A DNA stretch of 57,678 nt from Burkholderiaceae bacterium (GTDB lineage: Bacteria; Pseudomonadota; Gammaproteobacteria; Burkholderiales; Burkholderiaceae_C), in assembly GCA_017848435.1 (NCBI GenBank), contig JAFEHU010000004.1, forward strand, positions 1-57,678, read 5' to 3'. Below are positions 36,331 to 47,657 of the stretch, in pieces. The notes beneath the pieces are model-generated. The model ran no database searches. It was given only the letters and a program-made list of their open reading frames with translations, and was not told the DNA's origin. The position numbers and the translations under genes are program-made. How positions within the stretch are numbered: position 1 is the first letter of the stretch; every line of letters starts with the position of its first letter.

Positions 36331-36911
36331 CACCGGCGTTTTCCATTTGCGTCTACTGCGGTTCGCGCAGCGGCAACGACACCGCATTTACCGAGGTGGC
36401 GCGGGCAACCGGCCACTGGATCGGTGCCCACGGCGGGCAACTGGTGTACGGCGGCGGCCGCAACGGGCTGATGGGTGTGGTGGCCGACGCGGCGCTGGCG
36501 GCTGGCGCGCGTGTGACCGGCATCATCCCGGCGTCCATGGTGGAAAAGGAATGGGCCCACACCGGCTGCACCGACCTGCAGGTGGTGGACACGATGCACG
36601 AGCGCAAGCGGCGGATGGCCGAACAGGCCGACGCCTTTGTTGCTTTGCCGGGCGGCATTGGCACGCTGGAAGAGTTTTTCGAAGCCTGGACCTGGCGCCA
36701 GCTCGGCTACCACGACAAGCCGGTGGGCCTGCTCAACCTGAATGGCTATTACGACAGCCTGCTCGCCTTCCTGCGCGGCTCGGTGGGGCAGGATTTCATG
36801 GCACCGTGGCAGATGGACCTGATCCGCACCGGTGACTCGGTGCCGGAGCTGCTGGCCGGGCTGGTGCAGGACGCCGGCATGGCGCCCGCCGCACAACTCG
36901 CCAATTTGTGA
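36327..36911 (+). CDS. LOG-family protein (cytokinin riboside 5'-monophosphate phosphoribohydrolase-like)
   Basis: 194 residues. The LOG/TIGR00730 motifs are ICVYCGSRSGND, LVYGGGRNGLMGVVADAAL and the phosphate-binding LPGGIGTLEEFFEAWTWRQLG. Cuts nucleoside 5'-monophosphates to base and ribose 5-phosphate. The start at 36327 overlaps the dgkA stop; the longer frame lies inside dgkA and is not supported. Confidence 0.92.
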   Translation: MTPAFSICVYCGSRSGNDTAFTEVARATGHWIGAHGGQLVYGGGRNGLMGVVADAALAAGARVTGIIPASMVEKEWAHTGCTDLQVVDTMHERKRRMAEQADAFVALPGGIGTLEEFFEAWTWRQLGYHDKPVGLLNLNGYYDSLLAFLRGSVGQDFMAPWQMDLIRTGDSVPELLAGLVQDAGMAPAAQLANL

Positions 36912-36921
36912 GCCGGGCGGC

Positions 36922-38952
<2,031 letters not shown>

Positions 38953-38954
<2 letters not shown>

Positions 38955-40170
38955 GGGGTCTGTGAACAATAACTCAAACGATTATGTCACCCGGGTCTTC
39001 GCGTCCCCGGCCGACATCACTGCGGCCGACTGGGACGCGTTGCTGGCACGGCAACCCAACGCCTCGCCCTTCATGCGGCATGCCTACCTGCTGGCGCTGC
39101 ACGCCAGCGGCAGCGCCACACCCGCCACCGGCTGGACGCCGGCATTCGTCACGCTGTGGCGCAACAACACCTTGCACGCCGCCTGCGCGCTGTACCTGAA
39201 AGACCATTCGTACGGCGAATACGTGTTCGACTGGGCCTGGGCCAACGCCTACGAGCAGCACAGCCTGGCCTACTACCCCAAGGCCGTCGCGGCGGTGCCT
39301 TTCACACCGGTGCCGGGGGCGCGCTTGCTGGCCGTTGACACGGCAGCGCGGCAAGCGCTGGTTCACGCACTGGTCGGTTGGTGCGGAGAACATAAGTTGT
39401 CTTCATTGCACTTGCTGTTTGCCAACGACGAGGACGTGGCTGCCTGCACAGCAGAAAAGCTGATGCTCCGCCACACCGTCCAGTTCCACTGGAAGAACGC
39501 CAACTACCCCGACTTCGACCATTTTCTCGCCACCCTGAGCCAGGAAAAACGCAAGAAAATCCGCCAGGAGCGGCGCAAGGTGGCCGACGCGGGCGTGCAA
39601 TTCCGCTGGTCCCTTGGCCAAGACATTGCCGCCGCCGACTGGGACTTTTTCTACCGCTGTTACGAACGCACCTACCGCGAACACGGCAACCCACCCTACC
39701 TCAACCGCGACTTCTTCCAGCGCATGGCGGACACCATGCCCCAGCACTGGCTGCTGTTCGTGGCTGAACGGAACGGTCAGCCGATTGCTACAAGTTTAAT
39801 AGCACTGTCGCAAGACTTCACTGAGGCCCAAGACCAATTGGGCATAAAAAATGACGGCTCACCCCATAGGGAGGTCGCCTACGGCCGTTATTGGGGTGCC
39901 CTGGAGCGGGTGGACTGCCTGCACTTCGAGGCCTGTTACTACCAGCCGCTGGCCTGGTGCATTGAACACGGCGTGCAGCGTTTTGAGGGCGGCGCCCAGG
40001 GCGAACACAAAATGGCCCGCGCGCTGATGCCGGTCAAAACCACCTCGGCCCACTGGCTGGCCCACCCGGCGTTTGCCGACGCGGTCGAGCGTTTTCTGGA
40101 ACGCGAAGGCCAGGGCATCACCCACTACCTGGACCACCTGGGCGAACGCAGCCCGTTCCGGCAGGCGTGA
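38953..40170 (+). CDS. FemAB-like/GNAT N-acyltransferase (DUF482 type) with repeat-derived insert
   Basis: 405 residues. Family stretches: SPFMRHAYLLALHASGS, SYGEYVFDWAWANAYEQHSLAYYPK, EKRKKIRQERRKV, ACYYQPLAWCIEHGVQRFEGGAQGEHK. Such proteins are annotated as peptidoglycan-type acyltransferases; the substrate is unknown. Residues about 278-299 (ATSLIALSQDFTEAQDQLG and on) come from a family A repeat, inserted where homologs run from PIA directly to the GRYWG strand. Start ATG 38953 in CATG shared with nadE; GTG at 38962 is an alternative. Confidence 0.85.
39786..39848 (+). repeat. 63-bp dispersed repeat, family A, inside the acyltransferase gene
   Basis: Plus strand: TGCTAC-N6-AATAGC hairpin, then GACTTCACTGAGGCCC, ending GGGCATAAA. 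Exactly 63 bp aligned to the tupA and moeA copies but read on the opposite strand of the element. Confidence 0.8.
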
Positions 40171-40298
40171 GCGTCCCCGGCGCGACAAAAACCCAGACCG
40201 CCGACTCTAAAAAGCAGAGCCAGCTCCCCACCAAAACGCTCGGGCCTGGTGTCCAATTCGGGCACCGAGTGAATCTGTGTTTCTGCACAGCGACTGCC

Positions 40299-41111
40299 AT
40301 GCCCGTTTCCCGAACCGCCCGCACCCCAGCCCAGGCCACCGTTGCGCCCCAGGACATCCTGCCCCCCAGCGCCTGGCTGGTCGCACTGGAGTTCCGGGCG
40401 TTCTGGGAGTTTGGCGCGGTGCTGCCGAGTTGGCCGGTGCTGCAGCGGGCACCTGCGGGCGACGGCCGCACGGTCATCGTTTTCCCCGGCCTGTCGGCCA
40501 ATGACACCACCACCCTGCCGCTGCGCCGCTACCTGCAAAGCCTCAACTACAACCCGCAGGGCTGGGACCAGGGCTTTAATTTCGGCCCGCGTGCCGGCGT
40601 GCTGGAAGCCGCTGTTCGCCAACTGCAGGTCGCGGCAGACGCCAGCGGCCAGCCGGTGAGCATGGTCGGCTGGAGCCTGGGTGGCATTTACGCCCGCGAA
40701 TTGGCCAAACTGATGCCGGAACTGGTGCGCGACGTGGTCACGCTGGGCACACCGTTCTCAGGCTCACCGCGCAGCACCAACGCCTGGCGGCTCTACGAAC
40801 TCACCAGTGGCCGCGACAGCCACCGGGAAATGGAACAACGCGACCTGCCAACCGCCCCGCCGGTGCCCACGACCTCCGTGTTCTCACGCACCGACGGCAT
40901 CGTCGCCTGGCAAGGCAGCCAGCAGGCGCCCAGCACAACCAACCCGCACACCGAAAACGTCGAGGTGGTGGCCAGCCACTTCGGCATCGGGCTCAACCCC
41001 AGTGCCTGGTGGGTGGTGGCCGACCGGCTGGCGCAGCCGGTGGGGCAGTGGCGCCCGTTTGAGCGCAAGAACGGTCTGCATGGGCTGATCTTCCCGGACC
41101 CGCAGCGTTGA
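40299..41111 (+). CDS. Alpha/beta hydrolase, lipase-like
   Basis: 270 residues. VIVFPGLSANDTTTLPLRRYL gives the oxyanion strand, and MVGWSLGGIYARELA holds the nucleophile elbow GWSLG. TLGTPFSGSP and the late HFGIGLNPSAW with the histidine fit a PGAP1/lipase-type fold. No signal peptide. The ATG at 40299 was chosen; the longer frame from 40167 has no domain support. Confidence 0.82.
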   Translation: MPVSRTARTPAQATVAPQDILPPSAWLVALEFRAFWEFGAVLPSWPVLQRAPAGDGRTVIVFPGLSANDTTTLPLRRYLQSLNYNPQGWDQGFNFGPRAGVLEAAVRQLQVAADASGQPVSMVGWSLGGIYARELAKLMPELVRDVVTLGTPFSGSPRSTNAWRLYELTSGRDSHREMEQRDLPTAPPVPTTSVFSRTDGIVAWQGSQQAPSTTNPHTENVEVVASHFGIGLNPSAWWVVADRLAQPVGQWRPFERKNGLHGLIFPDPQR

Positions 41112-41121
41112 CCACACCATG

Positions 41122-41152
41122 AAAAAAGCCGCTGGGTCCAGCGGCTTTTTTT
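41122..41152. terminator. Bidirectional terminator between the lipase gene and ppa
   Basis: AAAAAAGCCGCTG and CAGCGGCTTTTTTT with a 4-nt loop; T tracts on both strands between convergent genes. Confidence 0.9.
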
Positions 41153-41166
41153 GTGTGCAAGCGGGT

Positions 41167-41709
41167 TCAGGCCGCCGGGTTGGCCAGGTTGTAGGCCGCC
41201 ACACCGTCAACGACTTCTTTCTTCGCCGCTTCAGGCCCTTCCCAACCCAGGATCTTGACCCACTTGCCCTCTTCCAGGTCTTTGTAGTGCTCAAAGAAAT
41301 GGGAGATGGTGCGCAGGCGCAGCGGGTTCATGTCTTCGGGTTTTTGCCACTGGGTGTAGAGCGAGCACTTCTTGTCGATGGGCACCGCCAGCACCTTGCC
41401 GTCCACGCCGGCTTCGTCTTCCATCATCAGGATGCCGATGGGGCGGCAGGTCACCACCACGCCAGGAATCAGCGGTACCGGGGTGATCACCAGCACGTCG
41501 ACCGGGTCGCCGTCACCGCTGAGCGTCTTGGGCACGTAGCCGTAGTTGGTCGGGTAGTGCATCGAGGTGCTCATGAAGCGGTCCACGAAAATCGCGCCGG
41601 ACTCCTTGTCCACTTCGTACTTCACCGGGTCGGCGTTCATCGGGATTTCGATGACGACGTTGAACGATTCAGGGATGTTTTTGCCTGGGGGGACTTTGTC
41701 GAGTGCCAT
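41167..41709 (-). CDS. ppa: Soluble inorganic pyrophosphatase (family I)
   Basis: 180 residues. Catalytic stretches [39 protein letters not shown] (the DGDPVDVL signature) and [10 protein letters not shown]. Hydrolyses cytosolic PPi. ATG at 41709 chosen. Divergent from the membrane-bound pyrophosphatase gene. Confidence 0.97.
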   Translation of the reverse strand: MALDKVPPGKNIPESFNVVIEIPMNADPVKYEVDKESGAIFVDRFMSTSMHYPTNYGYVPKTLSGDGDPVDVLVITPVPLIPGVVVTCRPIGILMMEDEAGVDGKVLAVPIDKKCSLYTQWQKPEDMNPLRLRTISHFFEHYKDLEEGKWVKILGWEGPEAAKKEVVDGVAAYNLANPAA

Positions 41710-41738
41710 GTTGTGCTTGCTGGTTGCGGAGGTTGTCA

Positions 41739-41762
41739 AAAATCAGGATTAACCCTGATTTT
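41739..41762. other. Perfect inverted repeat in the ppa-hppA divergent region
   Basis: AAAATCAGG-N6-CCTGATTTT, 9-bp arms, 30 bp upstream of the ppa start. It could be an operator shared by the divergent genes. Confidence 0.4.
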
Positions 41763-41866
41763 ACTTTCACGGGCCTTGCCGCCCGATTGCGCTCCGGGGT
41801 TTTCACGCTACATTGGCGCGTTGGCCAATCGTCTCCACGGGTCTCAAGTGTGGTGCAGCGAGGAAG

Positions 41867-41901
41867 CAACGCAGCGGAAACACAACCCTGCGTTGTGTTT
41901 C
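41867..41901 (+). promoter_or_regulatory. Two mutually exclusive hairpins in the hppA leader
   Basis: Hairpin 1 pairs CAACGCAG (41867-41874) with CTGCGTTG (41888-41895). Hairpin 2 pairs GAAACACAA (41877-41885) with TTGTGTTTC (41893-41901). They share 41893-41895 and cannot form together. They end 33 nt before the start codon. Confidence 0.4.
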
Positions 41902-41934
41902 TTCCAAGCAGAAACATTCGAGTAGGAGATGGAC

Positions 41935-44088
41935 ATGACAGGCAATTCAGCGCTGATTCTTGCGCTAGTGTGCGGTCTGGTCGCCGTGGGATACGGCTTC
42001 TGGGCACGCGGATGGATTCTTTCCCAGGACGCAGGCAATGCGCGGATGCAGGAAATTGCAGCCGCCATTCAAGCAGGTGCGGCAGCGTACCTGGCGCGTC
42101 AATACAAAACCATCGCCATCGTTGGGGTGATCCTCGCGGTGCTGATCGGCGTTTTCCTGGACTTGCAGACGGCCATCGGCTTCATCATCGGCGCCGTGCT
42201 GTCGGGTGCCTGCGGCTTCATTGGCATGAATGTGTCGGTGCGGGCCAACGTGCGTACGGCGCAGGCCGCCACCAAGGGCATTGGCCCGGCGCTGGACGTG
42301 GCCTTCCGCGGCGGTGCCACCACCGGCATGCTGGTGGTCGGCCTTGGTTTGCTGGGCGTCGCCGGTTTCTTCTGGTTTCTGGTGGGCAACGGCAACCTGA
42401 CGCCGGACAAGAGCCTGGCCTCGCTGCTGAACCCGCTGATCGGCTTTGCCTTCGGCTCGTCGCTGATCTCCATCTTCGCCCGTCTGGGCGGTGGCATCTT
42501 CACCAAGGGCGCTGACGTCGGCGCCGACCTGGTGGGCAAGGTCGAAGCCGGCATTCCGGAGGACGACCCACGCAACCCGGCCGTGATTGCCGACAACGTG
42601 GGCGACAACGTCGGCGACTGCGCCGGCATGGCGGCCGATTTGTTCGAGACCTACGCCGTGACGCTGATCGCCACCATGGTGCTGGGCGCCCTGCTGGTGG
42701 CCGCCGCGCCCATGCAGGCCGTGCTGTACCCGCTGGCGCTGGGCGGCGTGTCCATCGTTGCGTCCATCATCGGCTGCTTCTTCGTCAAGGCCTCGCCCGG
42801 CATGAAGAACGTCATGCCAGCCCTGTACAAGGGCCTGGCCGTGGCCGGCGTGCTGTCGCTGATCGCTTTCTACTTCGTCACCACCTGGCTCATTCCCGAC
42901 AATGCGCTCGGCGGCACCGGTGCCCAGATGCGTTTGTTCGGCGCCTGCGCTGTGGGCCTGATCCTGACCGGCGTGCTGGTCTGGATCACCGAGTACTACA
43001 CCGGCACCCAGTACAAGCCCGTGCAACACATCGCGCAGGCTTCCACCACCGGCCACGGCACCAACATCATTGCGGGCCTGGGCGTGTCGATGCGCTCCAC
43101 CGCCTGGCCGGTGATTTTTGTCTGTATCGCCATCATGGCGGCCTACAAGCTCGGCGGCCTGTTCGGCATTGCGATCGCCGCCACCTCCATGCTGAGCATG
43201 GCTGGCATCGTGGTGGCACTGGACGCCTATGGCCCCATCACCGACAACGCCGGCGGCATTGCCGAGATGGCCGAGATGCCTGCCAGCGTGCGCGACATCA
43301 CCGACCCGCTGGACGCGGTGGGCAACACCACCAAGGCCGTGACCAAGGGCTACGCCATCGGTTCCGCCGGCCTGGCCGCGCTGGTGCTGTTTGCCGACTA
43401 CACCCACAAGCTCGAAGGCCTGGGCCAGGCAATCAGCTTCAACCTGAGCGACCCGCTGGTGATCGTCGGCCTGTTCATCGGCGGCCTGATTCCCTACCTC
43501 TTCGGTGCCATGGCGATGGAGGCCGTGGGCCGCGCCGCCGGCTCGGTGGTGGTGGAAGTGCGGCGCCAGTTCGCAGACGGCGAGATCATGGCGAACAAGC
43601 GCAAGCCCGACTACAGCGCTGCGGTGGACATGCTGACCTCGGCCGCCATCAAGGAAATGGTGGTGCCCAGCCTGTTGCCCGTGGCGGTGCCCATCATCGT
43701 CGGCCTGCTGCTCGGCCCCGCCGCGCTGGGTGGCCTGCTGATGGGCACCATCGTGACCGGCCTGTTCGTCGCCATCTCCATGTGCACCGGCGGCGGTGCC
43801 TGGGACAACGCGAAGAAATACATTGAAGACGGCCACCACGGCGGCAAGGGTTCCGAGGCGCACAAGGCCGCCGTGACCGGCGACACCGTGGGCGACCCCT
43901 ACAAGGACACCGCCGGCCCGGCCATCAACCCGCTGATCAAGATCATCAACATCGTGGCACTGCTGATCGTGCCGCTGGTGGTGAAGTTCCACGGTGGCGA
44001 AGCGCCGAAGGCGGCCGTGGTGGAACCCGTGGCCATCACGGTGACCGCCGCCGTGGCGATGCCGGTCGTGGCGCCCATCGCCAAGTAA
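41935..44088 (+). CDS. hppA: Membrane-bound proton-translocating pyrophosphatase
   Basis: 717 residues, about 16 membrane helices. The PPi site [40 protein letters not shown] is split by the usual acidic motif ([18 protein letters not shown]). [10 protein letters not shown] carries Lys where potassium-dependent enzymes have Ala, so this is predicted to be the K+-independent, H+-pumping type. GGAG lies 7 nt before the ATG at 41935 but only 1 nt before the ATG at 41929, so 41935 is preferred. Confidence 0.95.
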   Translation: MTGNSALILALVCGLVAVGYGFWARGWILSQDAGNARMQEIAAAIQAGAAAYLARQYKTIAIVGVILAVLIGVFLDLQTAIGFIIGAVLSGACGFIGMNVSVRANVRTAQAATKGIGPALDVAFRGGATTGMLVVGLGLLGVAGFFWFLVGNGNLTPDKSLASLLNPLIGFAFGSSLISIFARLGGGIFTKGADVGADLVGKVEAGIPEDDPRNPAVIADNVGDNVGDCAGMAADLFETYAVTLIATMVLGALLVAAAPMQAVLYPLALGGVSIVASIIGCFFVKASPGMKNVMPALYKGLAVAGVLSLIAFYFVTTWLIPDNALGGTGAQMRLFGACAVGLILTGVLVWITEYYTGTQYKPVQHIAQASTTGHGTNIIAGLGVSMRSTAWPVIFVCIAIMAAYKLGGLFGIAIAATSMLSMAGIVVALDAYGPITDNAGGIAEMAEMPASVRDITDPLDAVGNTTKAVTKGYAIGSAGLAALVLFADYTHKLEGLGQAISFNLSDPLVIVGLFIGGLIPYLFGAMAMEAVGRAAGSVVVEVRRQFADGEIMANKRKPDYSAAVDMLTSAAIKEMVVPSLLPVAVPIIVGLLLGPAALGGLLMGTIVTGLFVAISMCTGGGAWDNAKKYIEDGHHGGKGSEAHKAAVTGDTVGDPYKDTAGPAINPLIKIINIVALLIVPLVVKFHGGEAPKAAVVEPVAITVTAAVAMPVVAPIAK

Positions 44089-44104
44089 GGCTGGCGCCCA
44101 CAGC

Positions 44105-44131
44105 AAAAAGCCCGCTTCGGCGGGCTTTTTT
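44105..44131. terminator. Terminator between hppA and the TetR gene
   Basis: AAAAAGCCCGC, a TTCG tetraloop, and GCGGGCTTTTTT. Works for both convergent genes. Confidence 0.9.
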
Positions 44132-44151
44132 GCGTTCGGGCCTTGGCTGCC

Positions 44152-44757
44152 CTAGTCGGCGCCGGAAAGTACCGCACGCACCAAGGCGCTGGCCGGCGCA
44201 GCCAGCTCCAGCAGGTGTTCGGTGCGGTCGTCTTCAATCGCTTTCAGCACCAGTTCGTTGATGCCACCGACGATGGCCATTGCCAGCGTCGCCACCGGGA
44301 TGGTCTGGCCCATGCCCTGGCGCGGGGTCGCTGCGACCACCTGCACAATGAAGTCGGCCAGTTCCTGGTACATCTGCCGCCGCACCGCCAGGCCAGGCTG
44401 GCCGAGGTGCAGGATCTCAATGAACAGCGTGCGCAACAACTGTGGGTCGCTCGCCAGGCAACCCAGGTAGACCTGCAGGGCATACTCCACCTGCGATGTC
44501 CATTCGCGCTGCGGGTCCATCGCGTCCTTCAGCACCTTCAATGCGGCGTGGCTGGCCGACTGGTAGAGCGCGATCAGGCAATCGCTCTTGGTCGCAAAGT
44601 GCTCGTAAAACGTGCGCTTGGAAACGCCCGCCTCGCGGACGATGTCGGCCACCGTGGTCACCGCATACCCCCGGTGCGCCACGCTCGCGGCCATGCCACC
44701 GAGCAGCCGACTGCGGTAGTCATTGCCAGCTTCAGGCAGTGTGGTTGTGGCGTCCAT
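44152..44757 (-). CDS. TetR-family transcriptional repressor
   Basis: 201 residues. The HTH is at about 17-62 (LLGGMAASVAHRGYAVTTVADIVREAGVSKRTFYEHF, shown as GYAVTTVADIVREAGVSK then TFYEHFATK). The C-terminal domain is helical, with a hydrophobic ligand pocket likely. Start at ATG 44757 (AGAAAG upstream) or 44775. Divergent from the PF10118 hydrolase; two palindromes between them fit its operators. Confidence 0.9.
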   Translation of the reverse strand: MDATTTLPEAGNDYRSRLLGGMAASVAHRGYAVTTVADIVREAGVSKRTFYEHFATKSDCLIALYQSASHAALKVLKDAMDPQREWTSQVEYALQVYLGCLASDPQLLRTLFIEILHLGQPGLAVRRQMYQELADFIVQVVAATPRQGMGQTIPVATLAMAIVGGINELVLKAIEDDRTEHLLELAAPASALVRAVLSGAD

Positions 44758-44781
44758 AACCGAACTTTCTAACATCTTTTC

Positions 44782-44807
44782 AATTTGGTACTTGACAGTA
44801 CCAAATT
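44782..44807. promoter_or_regulatory. Perfect 26-bp TetR-type operator centred on a -35 box
   Basis: AATTTGGTAC-TTGACA-GTACCAAATT: perfect 10-bp arms around a 6-bp centre that is itself the consensus -35 hexamer of the hydrolase promoter. Confidence 0.75.
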
Positions 44808-44820
44808 CGACCTCTACATT
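44792..44820 (+). promoter_or_regulatory. Sigma70 promoter of the PF10118 hydrolase gene
   Basis: TTGACA at 44792-44797, a 17-bp spacer, and TACATT at 44815-44820. The start point would be near 44827, inside the second operator. Confidence 0.75.
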
Positions 44821-44826
44821 GCACCG

Positions 44827-44848
44827 AATGGTACATGAACGTACCAAT
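44827..44848. promoter_or_regulatory. Second TetR-type operator at the transcription start
   Basis: TGGTAC-ATGAAC-GTACCA, the same half-site and 6-bp centre as the operator at 44782-44807, with one mismatch in the next outer pair. Confidence 0.65.
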
Positions 44849-44876
44849 ACAGCCAACCCTGCTTTGGGAGTTTTTC

Positions 44877-45695
44877 ATGACCGAGCTCGTCGTACGCCGC
44901 CTGTTGATCGACCTGGAAACACCGCTGCCGCGCCACTGGTGCGGGGGCGACGCGTTTCGCACCGCCTTGTTCAATGCCTTGTCGATGAGCTTCCCTGTCG
45001 GCGAGCAGTTTTTCATTGATTCGGTGCGCGACAGCCTGCGCGAAATGCCGATTGCCCAGCAGGAAAAATACAAGGACGAAGTCCAGGGCTTCATTGGCCA
45101 GGAGGCCACGCACCGGCGCATCCACGCACTGTTCAACGGCCACCTCGACAAACAAGGTCTCGTCAACAGCTGGGCACCGCGCATCGTGAAAAGAATGGCG
45201 ATGTTTGACGGCAGTGATGTGCGCCACCGCCTGGCCGTGACTGCGGCCACCGAGCATTTCACCGCCATCCTGGCCGAGTGGATGCTGACCAACCACGACC
45301 TGATGGGCGACTGCGAGCCCCGCCTGAAAACCATGTGGTTGTGGCACAGCGCCGAGGAATCGGAGCACAAAACCACCGCTTTTGACATCTACCGGGCCAT
45401 CGGCGGCAGCGAACAGTGGCGCATCACCTGGTTCAAGCGCATCACCCTCTTCTTCCTGGGTGACCTGCTGCGCCAAACCGTCAGCAACCTGCGGCAGGAC
45501 GGTACGCTGTGGCGCTGGAGCACCTGGAAGAGCGCCGGCAGCTACCTGTTCGGTGAACGCGGCCTGATCCGCCAGACCTACAAGCCCTGGAAAGCGTATT
45601 TCCGCGCCGACTTCCACCCCGAGCAGCAGGACGGCACACTGTCGGAAAACTGGCTGCGCGACAACACCAGCCAGTACGCCCGCGTCGGCGCCTGA
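44877..45695 (+). CDS. Metal-dependent hydrolase of the PF10118 family
   Basis: 272 residues. Helical, ferritin-like pattern of possible metal ligands: FIGQEATHRRIHALFN, TAATEHFTAILAEWM and LWHSAEESEHKTTAFDIYRA. The ATG at 44877 follows GGGAG by 7 nt and is preferred to the ATG at 44835, which lies in the operator. Probably induced when the TetR repressor binds a small hydrophobic ligand (inference). Substrate unknown. Confidence 0.85.
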   Translation: MTELVVRRLLIDLETPLPRHWCGGDAFRTALFNALSMSFPVGEQFFIDSVRDSLREMPIAQQEKYKDEVQGFIGQEATHRRIHALFNGHLDKQGLVNSWAPRIVKRMAMFDGSDVRHRLAVTAATEHFTAILAEWMLTNHDLMGDCEPRLKTMWLWHSAEESEHKTTAFDIYRAIGGSEQWRITWFKRITLFFLGDLLRQTVSNLRQDGTLWRWSTWKSAGSYLFGERGLIRQTYKPWKAYFRADFHPEQQDGTLSENWLRDNTSQYARVGA

Positions 45696-45705
45696 GCCTG
45701 GAATT

Positions 45706-45778
45706 CACGCTGCTTGCCGCCGCGCCGGGACGCCCCAAGCAGGGCAGAGGCCCCCTCGGGGGGCACCCGTAGGGGCCA
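45706..45778 (-). repeat. GC-rich intergenic repeat, family B
   Basis: On the minus strand: TGCCCCCCGAGGGGGCC, then CTTGGGGCGTCCCGGCG and CGGCAAGCAGCG. Matches the copies at 48825-48906 and 50983-51061. It contains a CCCCC-GA-GGGGG hairpin core and lies directly after a stop codon. Confidence 0.65.
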
Positions 45779-45782
45779 TTTT

Positions 45783-46352
45783 TTACTGCTTGACAGCCTC
45801 AACCTGGATCAACAGGCGGATGTTGTCCGGGATGCTGGGCAGGCCGTAGGTCATGCCCCACTGGCTGCGGGCAATGGTGGTGTCGAAATCACCGCCGCAC
45901 ACTTCGCGCTTCAGGCGCGGGTTGTCGTAGCAGTTGAAGCCGCTGGCCTTGAGCGTCACCGGCAGGGTTTTGCCCAGCAGCGTCAGCTGGCCTTGCACGG
46001 CCGTGACCTTGTCGCCAGCGAAGGTGAACTTGTCACCCACAAAACGGGCGGTGGGAAATTCAGCGGAATTGAAAAAATCCTTGCCCTTCAGGTGGCCGTC
46101 AAACGGTCCGACGCCAGTGCTGATGGAACCGGTCTCGATGGTCAGGTCCACTTTGCCAGTCTTGCCGGCCTTGTCGAGCGTGACGGTGCCTTCCTTCTTG
46201 TCAAAGCGCCCGCGGCTGGTGGACGTGCCCACATGCAGCGCCTCGAAGGTCACGAATGTATGGGTCGGTTCGATGGCGTAGGTTGCCGGTTGTGCTGATG
46301 CGGCCACAGCCAGCGACGACAGGGCCAGGCCCAATACGAGGGGTTTGATCAC
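45783..46352 (-). CDS. YceI-family periplasmic protein (copy 1)
   Basis: 189 residues. Signal peptide (LGLALSSLAVAASA). The YceI lipocalin-like fold shows in YAIEPTHTFVTFEALHVGTSTSRGRFDKKEG, seen as THTFVTFEALHVG and RGRFDKKEGTV, then DGHLKGKDFFNSAEFPTARF. The family binds polyisoprenoids. Two cysteines (FNCYDNPRLKREVCGG) may form a disulfide. Third gene of a YceI/cytochrome b561 operon. Confidence 0.92.
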   Translation of the reverse strand: MIKPLVLGLALSSLAVAASAQPATYAIEPTHTFVTFEALHVGTSTSRGRFDKKEGTVTLDKAGKTGKVDLTIETGSISTGVGPFDGHLKGKDFFNSAEFPTARFVGDKFTFAGDKVTAVQGQLTLLGKTLPVTLKASGFNCYDNPRLKREVCGGDFDTTIARSQWGMTYGLPSIPDNIRLLIQVEAVKQ

Positions 46353-46394
46353 AGGTTACTCTCCTTCGGGGTAAAAAACAGACAAGGCGGGCCG

Positions 46395-46952
46395 CTACAG
46401 CGTGGCCACGCCGGTGAGGGCCAGCTTGAAGCGCACCGCCACTTCGTTGGCAACGATGGACACGTCGTTCCACTCGCCTTCGCCAATCTTGAAATCGTTG
46501 CGCTTGATGGTGAAACTGCCGGTCGCGGTGGTGTTGGCACCGGCCTGCACCAGCGTGGCGGGAACCACCACGTCTTTGGCAATGCCCTTGATGGTGAGCT
46601 TGCCGGCGATCTCGAATTTGCCGCCGCCCAGCGCCTTCATGCCGGTCGAGGCGAAGGTGGCCTGCGGCACCTTGGCGCTGTTGAACCAGCCCGGCTGCTT
46701 GAGCTCGGTTTCGGTCTCGGCCGAGCCCAAGTTGGCGCTGGCTAGGTCAATGCTGAAGGCGGCCTTGCCAGCTTCGGGCTTTTTGGGGTCAAACGCGATC
46801 TGCGCGTCGAAACGGGTGAATTTGCCCTCCACCGGCACGCCCATCTGTTTGCTCACGAAAACAATCTCGCTTTGCGCTGGCACCAGTTTTTGCTGGGCGT
46901 GCACACCGGCGGCCAGCAGCAGGCCAGCCATCAGAATCCAGGGGTTTCGCAT
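46395..46952 (-). CDS. YceI-family periplasmic protein (copy 2)
   Basis: 185 residues. Signal peptide (ILMAGLLLAAGVHA). Core LVPAQSEIVFVSKQMGVPVEG, KFTRFDAQIAFDPKKPEAGK and ELKQPGWFNSAKVPQATF. Shares the fold with copy 1 but is clearly diverged. The ATG at 46952 is placed by the signal peptide. Between cytochrome b561 and YceI copy 1 on the same strand. Confidence 0.92.
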   Translation of the reverse strand: MRNPWILMAGLLLAAGVHAQQKLVPAQSEIVFVSKQMGVPVEGKFTRFDAQIAFDPKKPEAGKAAFSIDLASANLGSAETETELKQPGWFNSAKVPQATFASTGMKALGGGKFEIAGKLTIKGIAKDVVVPATLVQAGANTTATGSFTIKRNDFKIGEGEWNDVSIVANEVAVRFKLALTGVATL

Positions 46953-47007
46953 CAAAATTCTCACAATCAAAGAGAGATGGAGCACCGGCAGCCCGGCAGG
47001 TTCCCTT

Positions 47008-47550
47008 TCAGGACCACATTCGCCGAATGAGGCCGTCGCGGTCAATGAAGTGGTGCTTCAGGGCACCGGCCACATGCACCAGGACCAGCACCGCCATGGT
47101 CTTGGCCAGCACGCCGTGCCACGGCTTCAGGGCCTCGGCCAGTTCCTTGCTGGGGCTCACAAAATCGGGCAATGGCAGCACGCCGAACAGCACAACGGGG
47201 AAGCCCGCCGCCGAGCTGTAGGCCCAGCCCATCAGCGGCGTGGCAAAAAACAGGGTGTAGAGCAGCACATGGGTGGCGCGCGCCACGCGCTGTTGCCACC
47301 GGGGCGCGGGCAGTTCGGCCGGGGGCTGGTGCGTCAGGCGCCACAGCAGCCGCACGGCAGACAGTGTGAGGATGCAGATACCGGCCCACTTGTGCCAGTT
47401 GAACAGCTTCAGGCGCAGCACCGACATCTTCATGTCCACCATCTGCAACCCCACCACAAAACTGACCACAATGGCCACGGCCAGCAGCCAATGCAGCAGC
47501 ATGGCCATGCGGGTGTAACGGTGGGTGCCGGACGACAGGTGCAAATTCAT
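47008..47550 (-). CDS. Cytochrome b561-type membrane protein
   Basis: 180 residues, four membrane helices with histidines placed for two hemes b: [56 protein letters not shown] and [14 protein letters not shown]. First gene of the operon with two YceI proteins, a set known from many proteobacteria. Start at 47550, or three codons upstream at 47559. Probably shuttles electrons between quinol and periplasm. Confidence 0.92.
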   Translation of the reverse strand: MNLHLSSGTHRYTRMAMLLHWLLAVAIVVSFVVGLQMVDMKMSVLRLKLFNWHKWAGICILTLSAVRLLWRLTHQPPAELPAPRWQQRVARATHVLLYTLFFATPLMGWAYSSAAGFPVVLFGVLPLPDFVSPSKELAEALKPWHGVLAKTMAVLVLVHVAGALKHHFIDRDGLIRRMWS

Positions 47551-47657
47551 GGGCCGCATGCTACCGGCAGTGTGTGAACTTTGCCCGCATGCGGGCATTT
47601 GTCTGCTCGGTAAAAGCACCACTGACGTGTTGGGCGCCGCCAGTGGACAATACGGGC

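Noticed and set aside
41965-44106. Open frame of about 713 codons antisense to hppA
   Set aside because: Mirror of a highly expressed GC-rich membrane protein gene; no domain seen.
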